DNA of 5,955 bases, from positions 1 through 5,955 of the forward strand of contig JALQSY010000114.1 in assembly GCA_023264215.1 (NCBI GenBank), read 5' to 3'. The translations under genes were made by a program, and so were the position numbers. Each line of letters opens with the position of its first letter. Positions within the stretch are counted from its first letter, which is position 1. Origin of the DNA: Candidatus Nanopelagicales bacterium (GTDB taxonomy: Bacteria > Actinomycetota > Actinomycetes > S36-B12). Positions 1 to 5,330 of this stretch are shown piece after piece. Below the pieces are notes generated by a model. That model was not told where the DNA came from. It was given only the letters and a program-made list of their open reading frames with translations, and did not search any database.

Positions 1-57
1 AAGCCGGTGCACCTGCTGACGGTGCGCGGCCTGGGCTACAAGTTCGAGGCCGAGTAG
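1..57 (+). CDS. C-terminal end of an OmpR-family response regulator (partial)
   Basis: Only the last 18 codons and a TAG stop are in the window. They encode KPVHLLTVRGLGYKFEAE. The T-V-R-G-x-G-Y-K-F string is the C-terminal wing hairpin of the winged-helix DNA-binding domain of OmpR/PhoB-type response regulators. The receiver domain and the rest of the effector domain lie upstream. From memory, the phosphate regulator PhoP/RegX3 with its sensor kinase sits just beside carD in Streptomyces and several other actinobacteria, so a PhoP/RegX3 orthologue is the most likely identity. That assignment rests on context, because the visible tail is too short to separate OmpR subfamilies. The gene converges on the lipoprotein gene, with 8 bases between the two stop codons and no room for a separate terminator. 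Confidence 0.8.
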   Translation, partial: KPVHLLTVRGLGYKFEAE

Positions 58-65
58 CCCCGAGG

Positions 66-596
66 TCAGCCCGCGGGCGGCACGAAGCCGGCGTAGTAGC
101 CGACTTCGGGGACCACGAGCGAGGTGAACTCGGCGATCCCGTTCGTCGTGAACGTCATCGACACCGGGGTGTAGGAGCCGGCCGGCGTCGAGATCGGATC
201 GATCACGAGGAAGTTCTGCGGCGGTGCGCCCTCTGCGCCGTAGCCGAAGGTCGCGAAGGAACCGGGCTCGATCGTGACGGGTTCGGTCACGAGCTGCTGG
301 CCGTCGAAGGCCACGGACGTGAGCGTGTCGGGCGCGTCGCCCTGATTGAAGACCGCGACCACCAGCGACGCGCGTCCGGCGTCATTGCGCACGACGGTGG
401 CGTTCTCGATGCGCAGCGAGCCCACGATCTCCTGGGTGCCGTTGCCGGAGTTCATCGAACTCTGCATCGTCGTGCTCGCACCGAAGCCCTGCCAGCAACC
501 GGCAAGCAGCGGACTGACGGCGAGGATCGTTGCGGCGAGCGCCAGAGTGCGCAGGGGCTGACGGGTGTCCGAGTTGCGATGGCGCGATGCGATCAC
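66..596 (-). CDS. LpqE-like secreted lipoprotein
   Basis: The 176-residue protein opens with a basic n-region and a hydrophobic stretch (about residues 15-31), followed by a lipobox L-L-A-G-C. Cys34 is the expected lipidation site, leaving a mature domain of about 143 residues anchored outside the membrane. The mature part begins with a Ser/Thr/Asn/Gly-rich linker. Beta-strand-like stretches follow (SLRIENATVV, ASLVVAVFNQGDAPDTLTSV, PVSMTFTTNGIAEFTSLVVP), which suggest an Ig- or PCu(A)C-like sandwich. I see no His/Met cluster that would support copper binding. The layout resembles mycobacterial LpqE, which also lies divergent from carD, and the family has no firm function known to me. The start is GTG, with no convincing Shine-Dalgarno and a -10-like box just upstream, so the mRNA may be leaderless. 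The stop is TGA. Confidence 0.8.
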   Translation of the reverse strand: MIASRHRNSDTRQPLRTLALAATILAVSPLLAGCWQGFGASTTMQSSMNSGNGTQEIVGSLRIENATVVRNDAGRASLVVAVFNQGDAPDTLTSVAFDGQQLVTEPVTIEPGSFATFGYGAEGAPPQNFLVIDPISTPAGSYTPVSMTFTTNGIAEFTSLVVPEVGYYAGFVPPAG

Positions 597-602
597 TCCA
601 GC

Positions 603-608
603 AGCGTA
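603..608 (-). promoter_or_regulatory. candidate -10 element for the lipoprotein gene
   Basis: On the minus strand this reads TACGCT, which fits the TANNNT pattern of a housekeeping-sigma -10 box. Six bases separate it from position 596, the G of the GTG start, so transcription would begin on or next to the start codon. No good -35 is visible 16-18 bases upstream. The inference rests on position, on pattern, and on the lack of a Shine-Dalgarno. Confidence 0.4.
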
Positions 609-652
609 GCGGGTGCATCACCGAGGACTCGGGGTGGGACGTCTGGGGCCCG

Positions 653-661
653 TGATATCCT
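653..661 (+). promoter_or_regulatory. candidate extended -10 promoter for carD
   Basis: The sequence TGATATCCT combines a TGN extension with a TATCCT -10 hexamer at 656-661. A start near 667-668 would give a leader of about 21 bases that includes the purine-rich ribosome site GGAAAGGGG at 671-679, ahead of the ATG at 689. No strong -35 lies 16-18 bases upstream, which an extended -10 can tolerate. Together with the opposing -10 at 603-608, it makes the 597-688 gap a compact divergent promoter region. Confidence 0.5.
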
Positions 662-688
662 GATGGACCTGGAAAGGGGTCTTCTTCT

Positions 689-1171
689 ATGACGTTCAAG
701 GTTGGCGACACTGTCGTCTACCCCCATCACGGGGCAGCCCTCATCGAGGCCGTCGAGGTCCGGATCATCAAGGGAGCGGAGAAGGAGTACCTCGTCCTCC
801 GCGTGGCCCAGGGGGACCTGACCGTCCGTGTCCCCGCCGACAACGTCGATCTCGTGGGCGTGCGCGATGTCGTCAACGCCGAGGGCCTGGACCGGGTCTT
901 CGAGGTGCTTCGCCAGCCCTACACCGAGGAGCCGACCAACTGGTCCCGGCGCTACAAGGCCAACCTCGAGAAGCTTGCCTCCGGTGACGTCATCAAGGTC
1001 GCCGAGGTCGTGCGCGACCTGTGGCGCCGTGAGCGCGAGCGCGGCCTGTCCGCCGGGGAGAAGCGCATGCTCGCCAAGGCCCGTCAGATCCTCGTCAGCG
1101 AGCTCGCTCTCGCGGAGAAGACCAACGAGGACAAGGCTGAGGCGATCCTCGACGAGGTCCTCGCCTCCTAG
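689..1171 (+). CDS. carD: CarD-family RNA polymerase-binding transcription regulator
   Basis: This 160-residue protein has the full length of actinobacterial CarD (about 160 residues). In that family CarD binds the RNA polymerase beta subunit and stabilises open complexes at rRNA and many other promoters. The N-terminal Tudor-like RNA polymerase-interaction domain covers about residues 1-53 ([15 protein letters not shown] and GDLTVRVP). The C-terminal helical DNA-binding domain follows. The residues studied in M. tuberculosis CarD are present at identical numbers: Arg25 and Arg47 (beta contact), Trp85 (wedged into the minor groove near the -10 end) and Lys125 (DNA contact). The [20 protein letters not shown] block is intact. 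The ATG is preceded by GGAAAGGGG at 671-679. It lies 45 bases upstream of ispD with no clear terminator or promoter between, so the two are probably cotranscribed. Confidence 0.97.
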   Translation: MTFKVGDTVVYPHHGAALIEAVEVRIIKGAEKEYLVLRVAQGDLTVRVPADNVDLVGVRDVVNAEGLDRVFEVLRQPYTEEPTNWSRRYKANLEKLASGDVIKVAEVVRDLWRRERERGLSAGEKRMLAKARQILVSELALAEKTNEDKAEAILDEVLAS

Positions 1172-1206
1172 GCATCCTCGGGCCGCAGTGCCCCTGCACG
1201 TGAAGC

Positions 1207-1211
1207 GGAGG
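1207..1211 (+). promoter_or_regulatory. Shine-Dalgarno site that fixes the ispD start
   Basis: GGAGG lies 5 bases before GTG 1217 and 20 bases before the alternative GTG 1232, so it favours the upstream start. It is among the strongest Shine-Dalgarno sites in the window. This fits ispD being an internal operon gene, while some first genes here look leaderless. Confidence 0.65.
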
Positions 1212-1216
1212 TCGCC

Positions 1217-1936
1217 GTGGGCGACGACGCAGTGACCCAGGGACTCACCGCCGTGATCGTGCCCGCCGCCGGCCGCGGCGAGCGCCTCGGTCCGGGCGCA
1301 CCCAAGGCCCTGCGCACTCTCGCCGGGCAGCCGATCCTGCTGCACGCGATCCGCAATCTCGCGACCGCGCGGGACATCGACGTGATCGTCGTCGCTGTCC
1401 CCGAGGACGCGGTCGACGAGTCGCGCGGCCTGCTTGCCGGGATCGAACTCCCCATCACCATCGTCTCGGGCGGTGAGACGCGTCAGGACTCCGTCGCGCG
1501 CGCCCTGCTCGCGCTCGCTCCCGAGGTCGACGTGGTGCTCGTCCACGATGCAGCTCGCCCGCTCGTCCCGGCGGACGTCGTCGACCGGGTCGCCAACGCC
1601 GTACGCGCCGGTGCGCCGGCCGTCATCCCGACCCTCGGGATCGTGGACACGATCAAGGAAGTGGACGCCGACGGCGTCGTGCGCGCGACTCTGGATCGGG
1701 CCAGGCTGCGAGCGGTGCAGACACCGCAGGGCTTCGCGCGCGATGTGCTGCAGCGGGCGCACGCCTCGTCGGACGGTGGCGACGCGACCGACGACGCCGG
1801 CCTGGTCGAGCGCATGGGCGTCGACGTGCAGACGGTCGCCGGCCACGAAGAGGCCTTCAAGATCACCCGCCCCCTCGACCTGGTGCTGGCCGAGGCGATC
1901 CTCGCGCGACGACGGGCCTCCGGTGGCGTCGGATAG
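1217..1936 (+). CDS. ispD: 2-C-methyl-D-erythritol 4-phosphate cytidylyltransferase
   Basis: IspD joins CTP and MEP to give CDP-ME plus pyrophosphate, the third step of the non-mevalonate isoprenoid pathway, in the cytoplasm. The 239-residue length fits the family (236 in E. coli). Visible motifs are the Gly-rich nucleotide loop [10 protein letters not shown] (residues 16-25) followed by Lys30, VHDAARPL with Asp111, TIKEVD (145-150), QTPQGF (168-173), TDDAGLVE, and a C-terminal [13 protein letters not shown] with Lys215. Arg23, Lys30, Asp111 and Lys215 match the catalytic or substrate-binding residues of the E. coli enzyme. GTG at 1217 is chosen because GGAGG at 1207-1211 lies 5 bases before it. 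The in-frame GTG at 1232 would be 20 bases from that site. The end overlaps ispF by 14 bases. Confidence 0.96.
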   Translation: MGDDAVTQGLTAVIVPAAGRGERLGPGAPKALRTLAGQPILLHAIRNLATARDIDVIVVAVPEDAVDESRGLLAGIELPITIVSGGETRQDSVARALLALAPEVDVVLVHDAARPLVPADVVDRVANAVRAGAPAVIPTLGIVDTIKEVDADGVVRATLDRARLRAVQTPQGFARDVLQRAHASSDGGDATDDAGLVERMGVDVQTVAGHEEAFKITRPLDLVLAEAILARRRASGGVG

Positions 1937-2402
1937 CCGCGTCGGCATCGGAGTCGACGTCCATGCCTTCGCGCACGGTCGCCCGCTGTGGGTGGCCGGC
2001 CTGCTGTGGGATGGCGATGGACTCGATGGCCACTCCGACGGCGATGTCGCCGCGCATGCCGCGTGCGATGCGCTGCTGTCGGCGGCCGGACTCGGCGATC
2101 TCGGCTCGGTCTTCGGCGTGGACGATCCTCGATGGGCCGGTGCACGCAGCGTCGACCTGCTCGCCCACTCGGCTCAACTCGTCCGCGATGCCGGCTGGGC
2201 CATCGGCAACATCGCGATCCAGGTCATCGGCAATGCGCCCCGGATCGGCACCCGTCGGGATGAGGCCCAGCGGGTGCTCGGCTCGGCCGCGGGCGCACCG
2301 GTGAGCATCTCGGGGACCACGACCGACGGCCTCGGGCTCACCGGTCGCGGTGAGGGGCTCGCGGCGATCGCGACCGCCCTGCTCGTCACCGCTTCTGACT
2401 AG
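1923..2402 (+). CDS. ispF: 2-C-methyl-D-erythritol 2,4-cyclodiphosphate synthase
   Basis: IspF cyclises CDP-ME 2-phosphate to MEcPP with release of CMP, two steps after IspD in the MEP pathway, and works as a homotrimer. The product is 159 residues, the same length as the E. coli enzyme. Zinc ligands are visible as Asp12 and His14 (GVDVHAF) and His45 in the block [16 protein letters not shown]. The signature TGRGEG is at residues 140-145. The residue equivalent to E. coli Glu135, a metal ligand, is Asp135 here, a conservative change. GTG 1923 is the only sensible start: it overlaps the last 14 bases of ispD in another frame, and no good Shine-Dalgarno is seen, so translational coupling to ispD is likely. 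It is not fused to IspD, unlike the bifunctional IspDF proteins of some bacteria. Confidence 0.96.
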   Translation: MASDSRVGIGVDVHAFAHGRPLWVAGLLWDGDGLDGHSDGDVAAHAACDALLSAAGLGDLGSVFGVDDPRWAGARSVDLLAHSAQLVRDAGWAIGNIAIQVIGNAPRIGTRRDEAQRVLGSAAGAPVSISGTTTDGLGLTGRGEGLAAIATALLVTASD

Positions 2403-2423
2403 ATCCGCGCCGTTCGCTACGGT
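2395..2423 (+). promoter_or_regulatory. promoter of the PPOX-family gene, apparently leaderless
   Basis: A -35-like CTGACT (2395-2400, matching four of six positions of TTGACA) and a -10-like TACGGT (2418-2423) are separated by exactly 17 bases. Counting 7 bases from the end of the -10 puts the transcription start at 2430, the A of the ATG. There is no Shine-Dalgarno before that ATG. The -35 overlaps the end of ispF, with its last base the first base of the TAG stop. The spacing makes this the best-supported promoter in the window. Confidence 0.6.
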
Positions 2424-2429
2424 CTAGCC

Positions 2430-2834
2430 ATGACAGCGACGATCCCTGACGAGGTGCTCGCCATCCTCGACGCCCCGGAGTTCGCCACCATGGCGACGAT
2501 CAATCCCAACGGCTACCCGCATCTGTCGGTGGTGTGGGTCGAGCGTGATGGCAACGATCTGCTCGTGTCGACCATCAAGGGCCGACGCAAGTACCTCAAC
2601 ATGGAGCGCGACCCCAAGGTGACGCTGCTCGTCTATCCGAAGGACAACCCGTATTCGTACGTCGAGATCCGCGGCACCGTCTCCATGACCGAGGAGGGCG
2701 GCCGCGAGCTCATCGACCGCCTCAACCAGCAGTACACCGGCACCGAACGCTTCTTGGGCGATGACGGCACCGACCACGTGCGAATCGTCTGTCGCATCAC
2801 TCCCGACAAGGTCGTTACGCGCCTGCCGCACTAG
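2430..2834 (+). CDS. PPOX-class flavin/F420-binding oxidoreductase-like protein
   Basis: This 134-residue protein has the split-barrel fold pattern of the pyridoxamine 5'-phosphate oxidase-like superfamily. Visible are an N-terminal helix (DEVLAILDAPEF), strands FATMATINPNGYPHLSVVWVE and DLLVSTIKG, then the cofactor-phosphate segment GRRKYLNMERDPKVTLLV with Lys54 and Asn57. The segment NPYSYVEIRGTVSMTEE and a C-terminal strand follow. The pattern resembles actinobacterial F420-dependent members such as Rv1155 more than true PdxH, which is longer (about 220 residues). Family members act as dimers that bind FMN or F420 and may reduce small molecules. The cofactor and substrate cannot be read from this sequence. 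It has its own promoter just upstream and is followed by a long hairpin, so it appears to be a one-gene unit inserted between ispF and cysS. Confidence 0.85.
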   Translation: MTATIPDEVLAILDAPEFATMATINPNGYPHLSVVWVERDGNDLLVSTIKGRRKYLNMERDPKVTLLVYPKDNPYSYVEIRGTVSMTEEGGRELIDRLNQQYTGTERFLGDDGTDHVRIVCRITPDKVVTRLPH

Positions 2835-2874
2835 GGCCGATCACAAGGCCCCTGCGAGGCATCCCACGGAGCTT

Positions 2875-2938
2875 GCTGAACGTCCCGGTTGTTGACACTT
2901 CCGGTCGCGGATAAGTGTCAACAACCGGGACGTTCAGC
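2875..2938. repeat. perfect 26-bp inverted repeat with 12-base loop
   Basis: The left arm at 2875-2900 (it begins GCTGAACGTCCCGG and ends TTGACACTT) is the exact reverse complement of the right arm at 2913-2938. The loop is 2901-2912, and within it CCG (2901-2903) can pair with CGG (2908-2910), closing a GTCG tetraloop. Pairing stops cleanly at both outer ends. The element begins 40 bases after the PPOX stop, so it could act as a tail-less terminator: no T-run follows on either strand. Its right arm ends 17 bases before the -10 of cysS. A stem this long and this perfect is unusual for a plain terminator. A dispersed intergenic repeat, a miniature element, or an operator are alternatives. The repeat itself is certain, but its function is not known. 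Confidence 0.9.
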
Positions 2939-2961
2939 GCATGCCGACCTGCCACTACCCT
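2933..2961 (+). promoter_or_regulatory. candidate leaderless promoter of cysS
   Basis: TACCCT at 2956-2961 fits TANNNT and lies 6 bases before GTG 2968, the same geometry as at the PPOX gene. A weak -35-like TTCAGC sits 17 bases upstream at 2933-2938, inside the right arm of the inverted repeat. There is no Shine-Dalgarno before either the GTG or the more upstream ATG. If it is correct, the hairpin is outside the cysS mRNA, but the -35 region would be lost if the repeat formed a cruciform or bound a protein. Confidence 0.45.
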
Positions 2962-2967
2962 GTCCGG

Positions 2968-4365
2968 GTGAGCCTGCGCCTGTACGACACCGCCGCCCGG
3001 GAGGCGCGCGAGTTCGTCCCCCTCGAGCCCGGTCGGGTGTCGATCTACCTGTGCGGTGCCACTGTGCAGGCTCCTCCCCACGTCGGCCACATCCGCTCCG
3101 GGCTCGCCTTCGACATCCTGCGCCGGTGGCTCATGGCCTCGGGATACGACGTCACCTTCGTCCGCAACGTCACCGACATCGACGACAAGATCCTGGCTCG
3201 GGGCGCCGAGGAGGGGGTCCCCTACTGGCAGGTGGCCATGCGCAACGAGCGTGCCTTCACCTGGGCCTACGACGTGCTGGGCTGCCTGCCGCCCACCTAT
3301 GAGCCGAGGGCCACAGGGCACGTCCCGGAGATGGTCGAACTGATGCAGCGCCTGATCGATTCCGGGCACGCCTACGCGGCGGACGGCGACGTGTACTTCG
3401 ATGTGCGCTCCTTCGCTGACTACGGCGCCCTCAGCGGGCAGCGGCTCGATGACATGCAGCCCGCGGGCGATTCCGACGCGAGCGTGAAGCGCGATCCGCG
3501 CGACTTCGCGCTGTGGAAGTCCGCGAAGCCCGGCGAGCCGCACTGGCAGACCCCCTGGGGCTCGGGCCGCCCGGGCTGGCACCTGGAGTGCTCGGCGATG
3601 GCGTCGCGCTACCTCGGGCCGTCCTTCGACATCCACGGCGGCGGGATGGACCTGCTCTTCCCGCACCACGAAAACGAGATCGCGCAGTCCAAGGCCGCCG
3701 GGGACGCCTTCGCCCAGTACTGGATGCACAACGCGTGGGTGACCACGTCGGGCGAGAAGATGAGCAAGTCCCTGGGCAACTCGCTCCTGGTCTCCGAGGT
3801 GGTCAAGCGGGTGAGACCGGTCGAGCTGCGCTACTACCTCGGGTCCGCGCACTACCGGTCGATGCTGGAGTTCTCCGACGAGGCGCTCGCCGAGGCTGCC
3901 GCCGGCTACCGGCGCATCGAAGGATTCCTGCGCCGGGCCGAGGAAGCGCTGGGTGACACCCCGACACCGGTCGGCCTGCCCGCTGCGTTCGTGTCGGCGA
4001 TGGACGACGACCTCGGCGTCCCGCAGGCCCTGGCAGTCATCCACGACACCGTGCGCGCGGGCAACGCGGCTCTTGCCGACGGCGACCTCGAGGTCGCCCG
4101 CACGGCTCGCGATGAGGTCACCGCGATGCTCGACGTGCTCGGCGTCAATCCTTACGCGGAGCCCTGGGCTGCGCAGTCGGACGACGGAGCCGCACGTCGT
4201 GCTCTCGGGCCGCTGGTCGACGTCGTGCTCGACCAGCGCCAGGCCGCGCGCGACCGCAAGGACTTCGCTGTCGCGGACGCGCTCCGGGACGGCCTTGCCG
4301 CGTCGGGCATCGTCGTCGAGGACACCCCCGCGGGTCCGCGCTGGTCGCTGGCCGAGGAGGCCTGA
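2968..4365 (+). CDS. cysS: cysteinyl-tRNA synthetase
   Basis: This class I enzyme activates cysteine with ATP and charges tRNA-Cys in the cytoplasm. From GTG 2968 the product is 465 residues, close to the family length (461 in E. coli). The HIGH-type signature is [10 protein letters not shown] at residues 36-45, and KMSKS is at 264-268. The catalytic zinc ligands are Cys29, Cys208 (LECSAM), His233 and Glu237 (FPHHENE). The helical C-terminal tRNA-binding region ends with [20 protein letters not shown]. The full length and this domain argue against the paralogue MshC, the shorter mycothiol-pathway cysteine ligase. GTG 2968 is preferred over in-frame ATG 2941 because homologues begin near SLRLYDT and because a -10-like box lies between the two starts. 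The stop overlaps the next gene's ATG by one base. Confidence 0.95.
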   Translation: MSLRLYDTAAREAREFVPLEPGRVSIYLCGATVQAPPHVGHIRSGLAFDILRRWLMASGYDVTFVRNVTDIDDKILARGAEEGVPYWQVAMRNERAFTWAYDVLGCLPPTYEPRATGHVPEMVELMQRLIDSGHAYAADGDVYFDVRSFADYGALSGQRLDDMQPAGDSDASVKRDPRDFALWKSAKPGEPHWQTPWGSGRPGWHLECSAMASRYLGPSFDIHGGGMDLLFPHHENEIAQSKAAGDAFAQYWMHNAWVTTSGEKMSKSLGNSLLVSEVVKRVRPVELRYYLGSAHYRSMLEFSDEALAEAAAGYRRIEGFLRRAEEALGDTPTPVGLPAAFVSAMDDDLGVPQALAVIHDTVRAGNAALADGDLEVARTARDEVTAMLDVLGVNPYAEPWAAQSDDGAARRALGPLVDVVLDQRQAARDRKDFAVADALRDGLAASGIVVEDTPAGPRWSLAEEA

Positions 4366-5330
4366 TGGCCGGCAACTCCCAGCGCAAGGGAGCGATGCGC
4401 AAGACCGGCACCAAGAAGGGGATGACCGTCGGCTCCGGCGGCCAGCGGCGCAAGGCGCTCAAGGGCAAGGGACCGACGCCCAAGGCGGAGGACCGCCAGA
4501 AGCATCCGGCAGCGCGCCGTGCGCGAGCTGCGGAGAAGCGCACCGCGAAGTCCGCGCCCGCCGGCAGGGCGCGCAAGGACGGGCGCGAGGTGCTCGTGGG
4601 CCGCAACCCCGTCGTCGAGGCGCTGCGCGCGGGCGTGCCGGCCAGTGCGCTCTACGTGCAGCAGTACGTCGACACCGACGATCGGGTCCGCGAGGCGCTG
4701 TCGACGGCGGCGGACCTGGGGATGCCGCTCATGGAGGTCACGCGCCTGGAACTCGACCGGATGTCCGGCGGCGCCGCGCACCAGGGACTGCTGCTCACGG
4801 TCCCCGCCTACGACTACCTCGATCCCGCGGACCTGCTGGCTCGAGCCGCCGACGCCGGGCACTCTCCTCTCATCGTTGCCTTGGACGGCGTGACCGATCC
4901 GCGCAACCTCGGAGCCATCGTGCGATCCGCGGCAGCATTCGGGGCTGATGGCGTCGTGGTACCCGAGCGCCGGGCGGCGGGTGTCACCGGCTCGGCGTGG
5001 AAGACCAGCGCGGGCACCTTGGCCCACCTCCCGGTGGCGCGCGCCACCAACCTCACGCGGGCGCTCACCGCCTACGCCAAGTCCGGCTGCACCGTCATCG
5101 GATTGGCCGCCGACGGCGATGTCGAACTCCCGGACCTGGATAGGGCGACAGCCGAGGATGCGCTCGTCATCGTCATCGGCGGTGAGGGGCGTGGACTCAG
5201 TCGCCTGGTGAGCGAGTCATGCGACCGTATCGTGTCGATCCCCATGGCAAGCGACACCGAGTCGCTCAACGCCTCCGTCGCTGCCGGCGTCGCGCTCTAC
5301 GCCGTCGCGTCGCTGCGCTCCTCGTCCTGA
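4365..5330 (+). CDS. rlmB: SpoU/TrmH-family RNA 2'-O-methyltransferase, RlmB-like
   Basis: The protein uses S-adenosylmethionine to methylate a ribose 2'-hydroxyl. RlmB acts on a guanosine in domain V of 23S rRNA, and that exact target is inferred here. The 321 residues comprise a Lys/Arg-rich, probably disordered extension (1 to about 73), an L30e-like substrate-binding domain (about 75-150, starting VLVGRNPVVEAL), and a knotted SPOUT catalytic domain. The three SPOUT motifs are DPRNLGAIVRSA (178-189, with Asn181 and Arg187), IGGEGRGL (271-278, with Glu274) and IPMASDTESLNASVAAG (with Asn302). AGGAGG at 4355-4360 precedes the ATG by 4 bases, and the TGATG junction couples it to cysS. The 3' end overlaps the convergent antiporter gene by 34 bases. 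A tRNA target or an antibiotic-resistance role of related methyltransferases is less likely given the conserved location beside cysS. Confidence 0.9.
   Translation: MAGNSQRKGAMRKTGTKKGMTVGSGGQRRKALKGKGPTPKAEDRQKHPAARRARAAEKRTAKSAPAGRARKDGREVLVGRNPVVEALRAGVPASALYVQQYVDTDDRVREALSTAADLGMPLMEVTRLELDRMSGGAAHQGLLLTVPAYDYLDPADLLARAADAGHSPLIVALDGVTDPRNLGAIVRSAAAFGADGVVVPERRAAGVTGSAWKTSAGTLAHLPVARATNLTRALTAYAKSGCTVIGLAADGDVELPDLDRATAEDALVIVIGGEGRGLSRLVSESCDRIVSIPMASDTESLNASVAAGVALYAVASLRSSS

Noticed and set aside
69..78. Palindrome GCCCGCGGGC at the end of the lipoprotein gene as a shared terminator
   Set aside because: It has no loop, lies within codons, and has no T-run. Such palindromes are frequent at this GC content.
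1180..1193. Possible hairpin GGGC/GCCC between carD and ispD as a terminator
   Set aside because: A 4-bp stem with a 6-base loop and no T-run is too weak. The genes are more likely cotranscribed.
593..1948. Long minus-strand open frame of 451 codons across carD and ispD
   Set aside because: It is opposite two clear genes, and its length is explained by GC-rich codons that leave few stops on the other strand. Its product has no domain I recognise.
1434..2402. A 322-codon frame that could be read as an IspF with an N-terminal extension or an IspDF fusion
   Set aside because: The upstream part is the out-of-frame shadow of ispD (Arg/Ser/Pro-rich). Real IspF similarity starts only at about 1938, and GTG 1923 gives the normal 159 residues.
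2834..2851. Small hairpin GGGCC/GGCCC just after the PPOX stop
   Set aside because: Five base pairs with an 8-base loop and no T-run are expected by chance in GC-rich DNA. The 26-bp repeat downstream is a much better candidate.
2892..2897. Consensus -35 TTGACA inside the left arm of the inverted repeat
   Set aside because: No TANNNT box lies 16-18 bases downstream, and the cysS -10 is far too distant, so it is not a promoter by itself.
2875..2938. LexA-type SOS operator or IS circle-junction reading of the inverted repeat
   Set aside because: The GAAC and GTTC half-sites are about 50 bases apart, not in a compact operator. No transposase remnant or target duplication supports an IS junction.
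2815..4044. Long minus-strand open frame of 409 codons opposite cysS
   Set aside because: It is another antisense shadow of a well-supported gene. Its Gly/Arg/His/Val-rich product resembles no family.
2968..4365. MshC (mycothiol cysteine ligase) in place of CysS
   Set aside because: The full 465-residue length, the C-terminal tRNA-binding region and the conserved gene neighbourhood all fit CysS.
4152..5027. Minus-strand open frame opposite the cysS end and the methyltransferase gene
   Set aside because: It is antisense to two conserved coding regions and has no start signal or recognisable domain.
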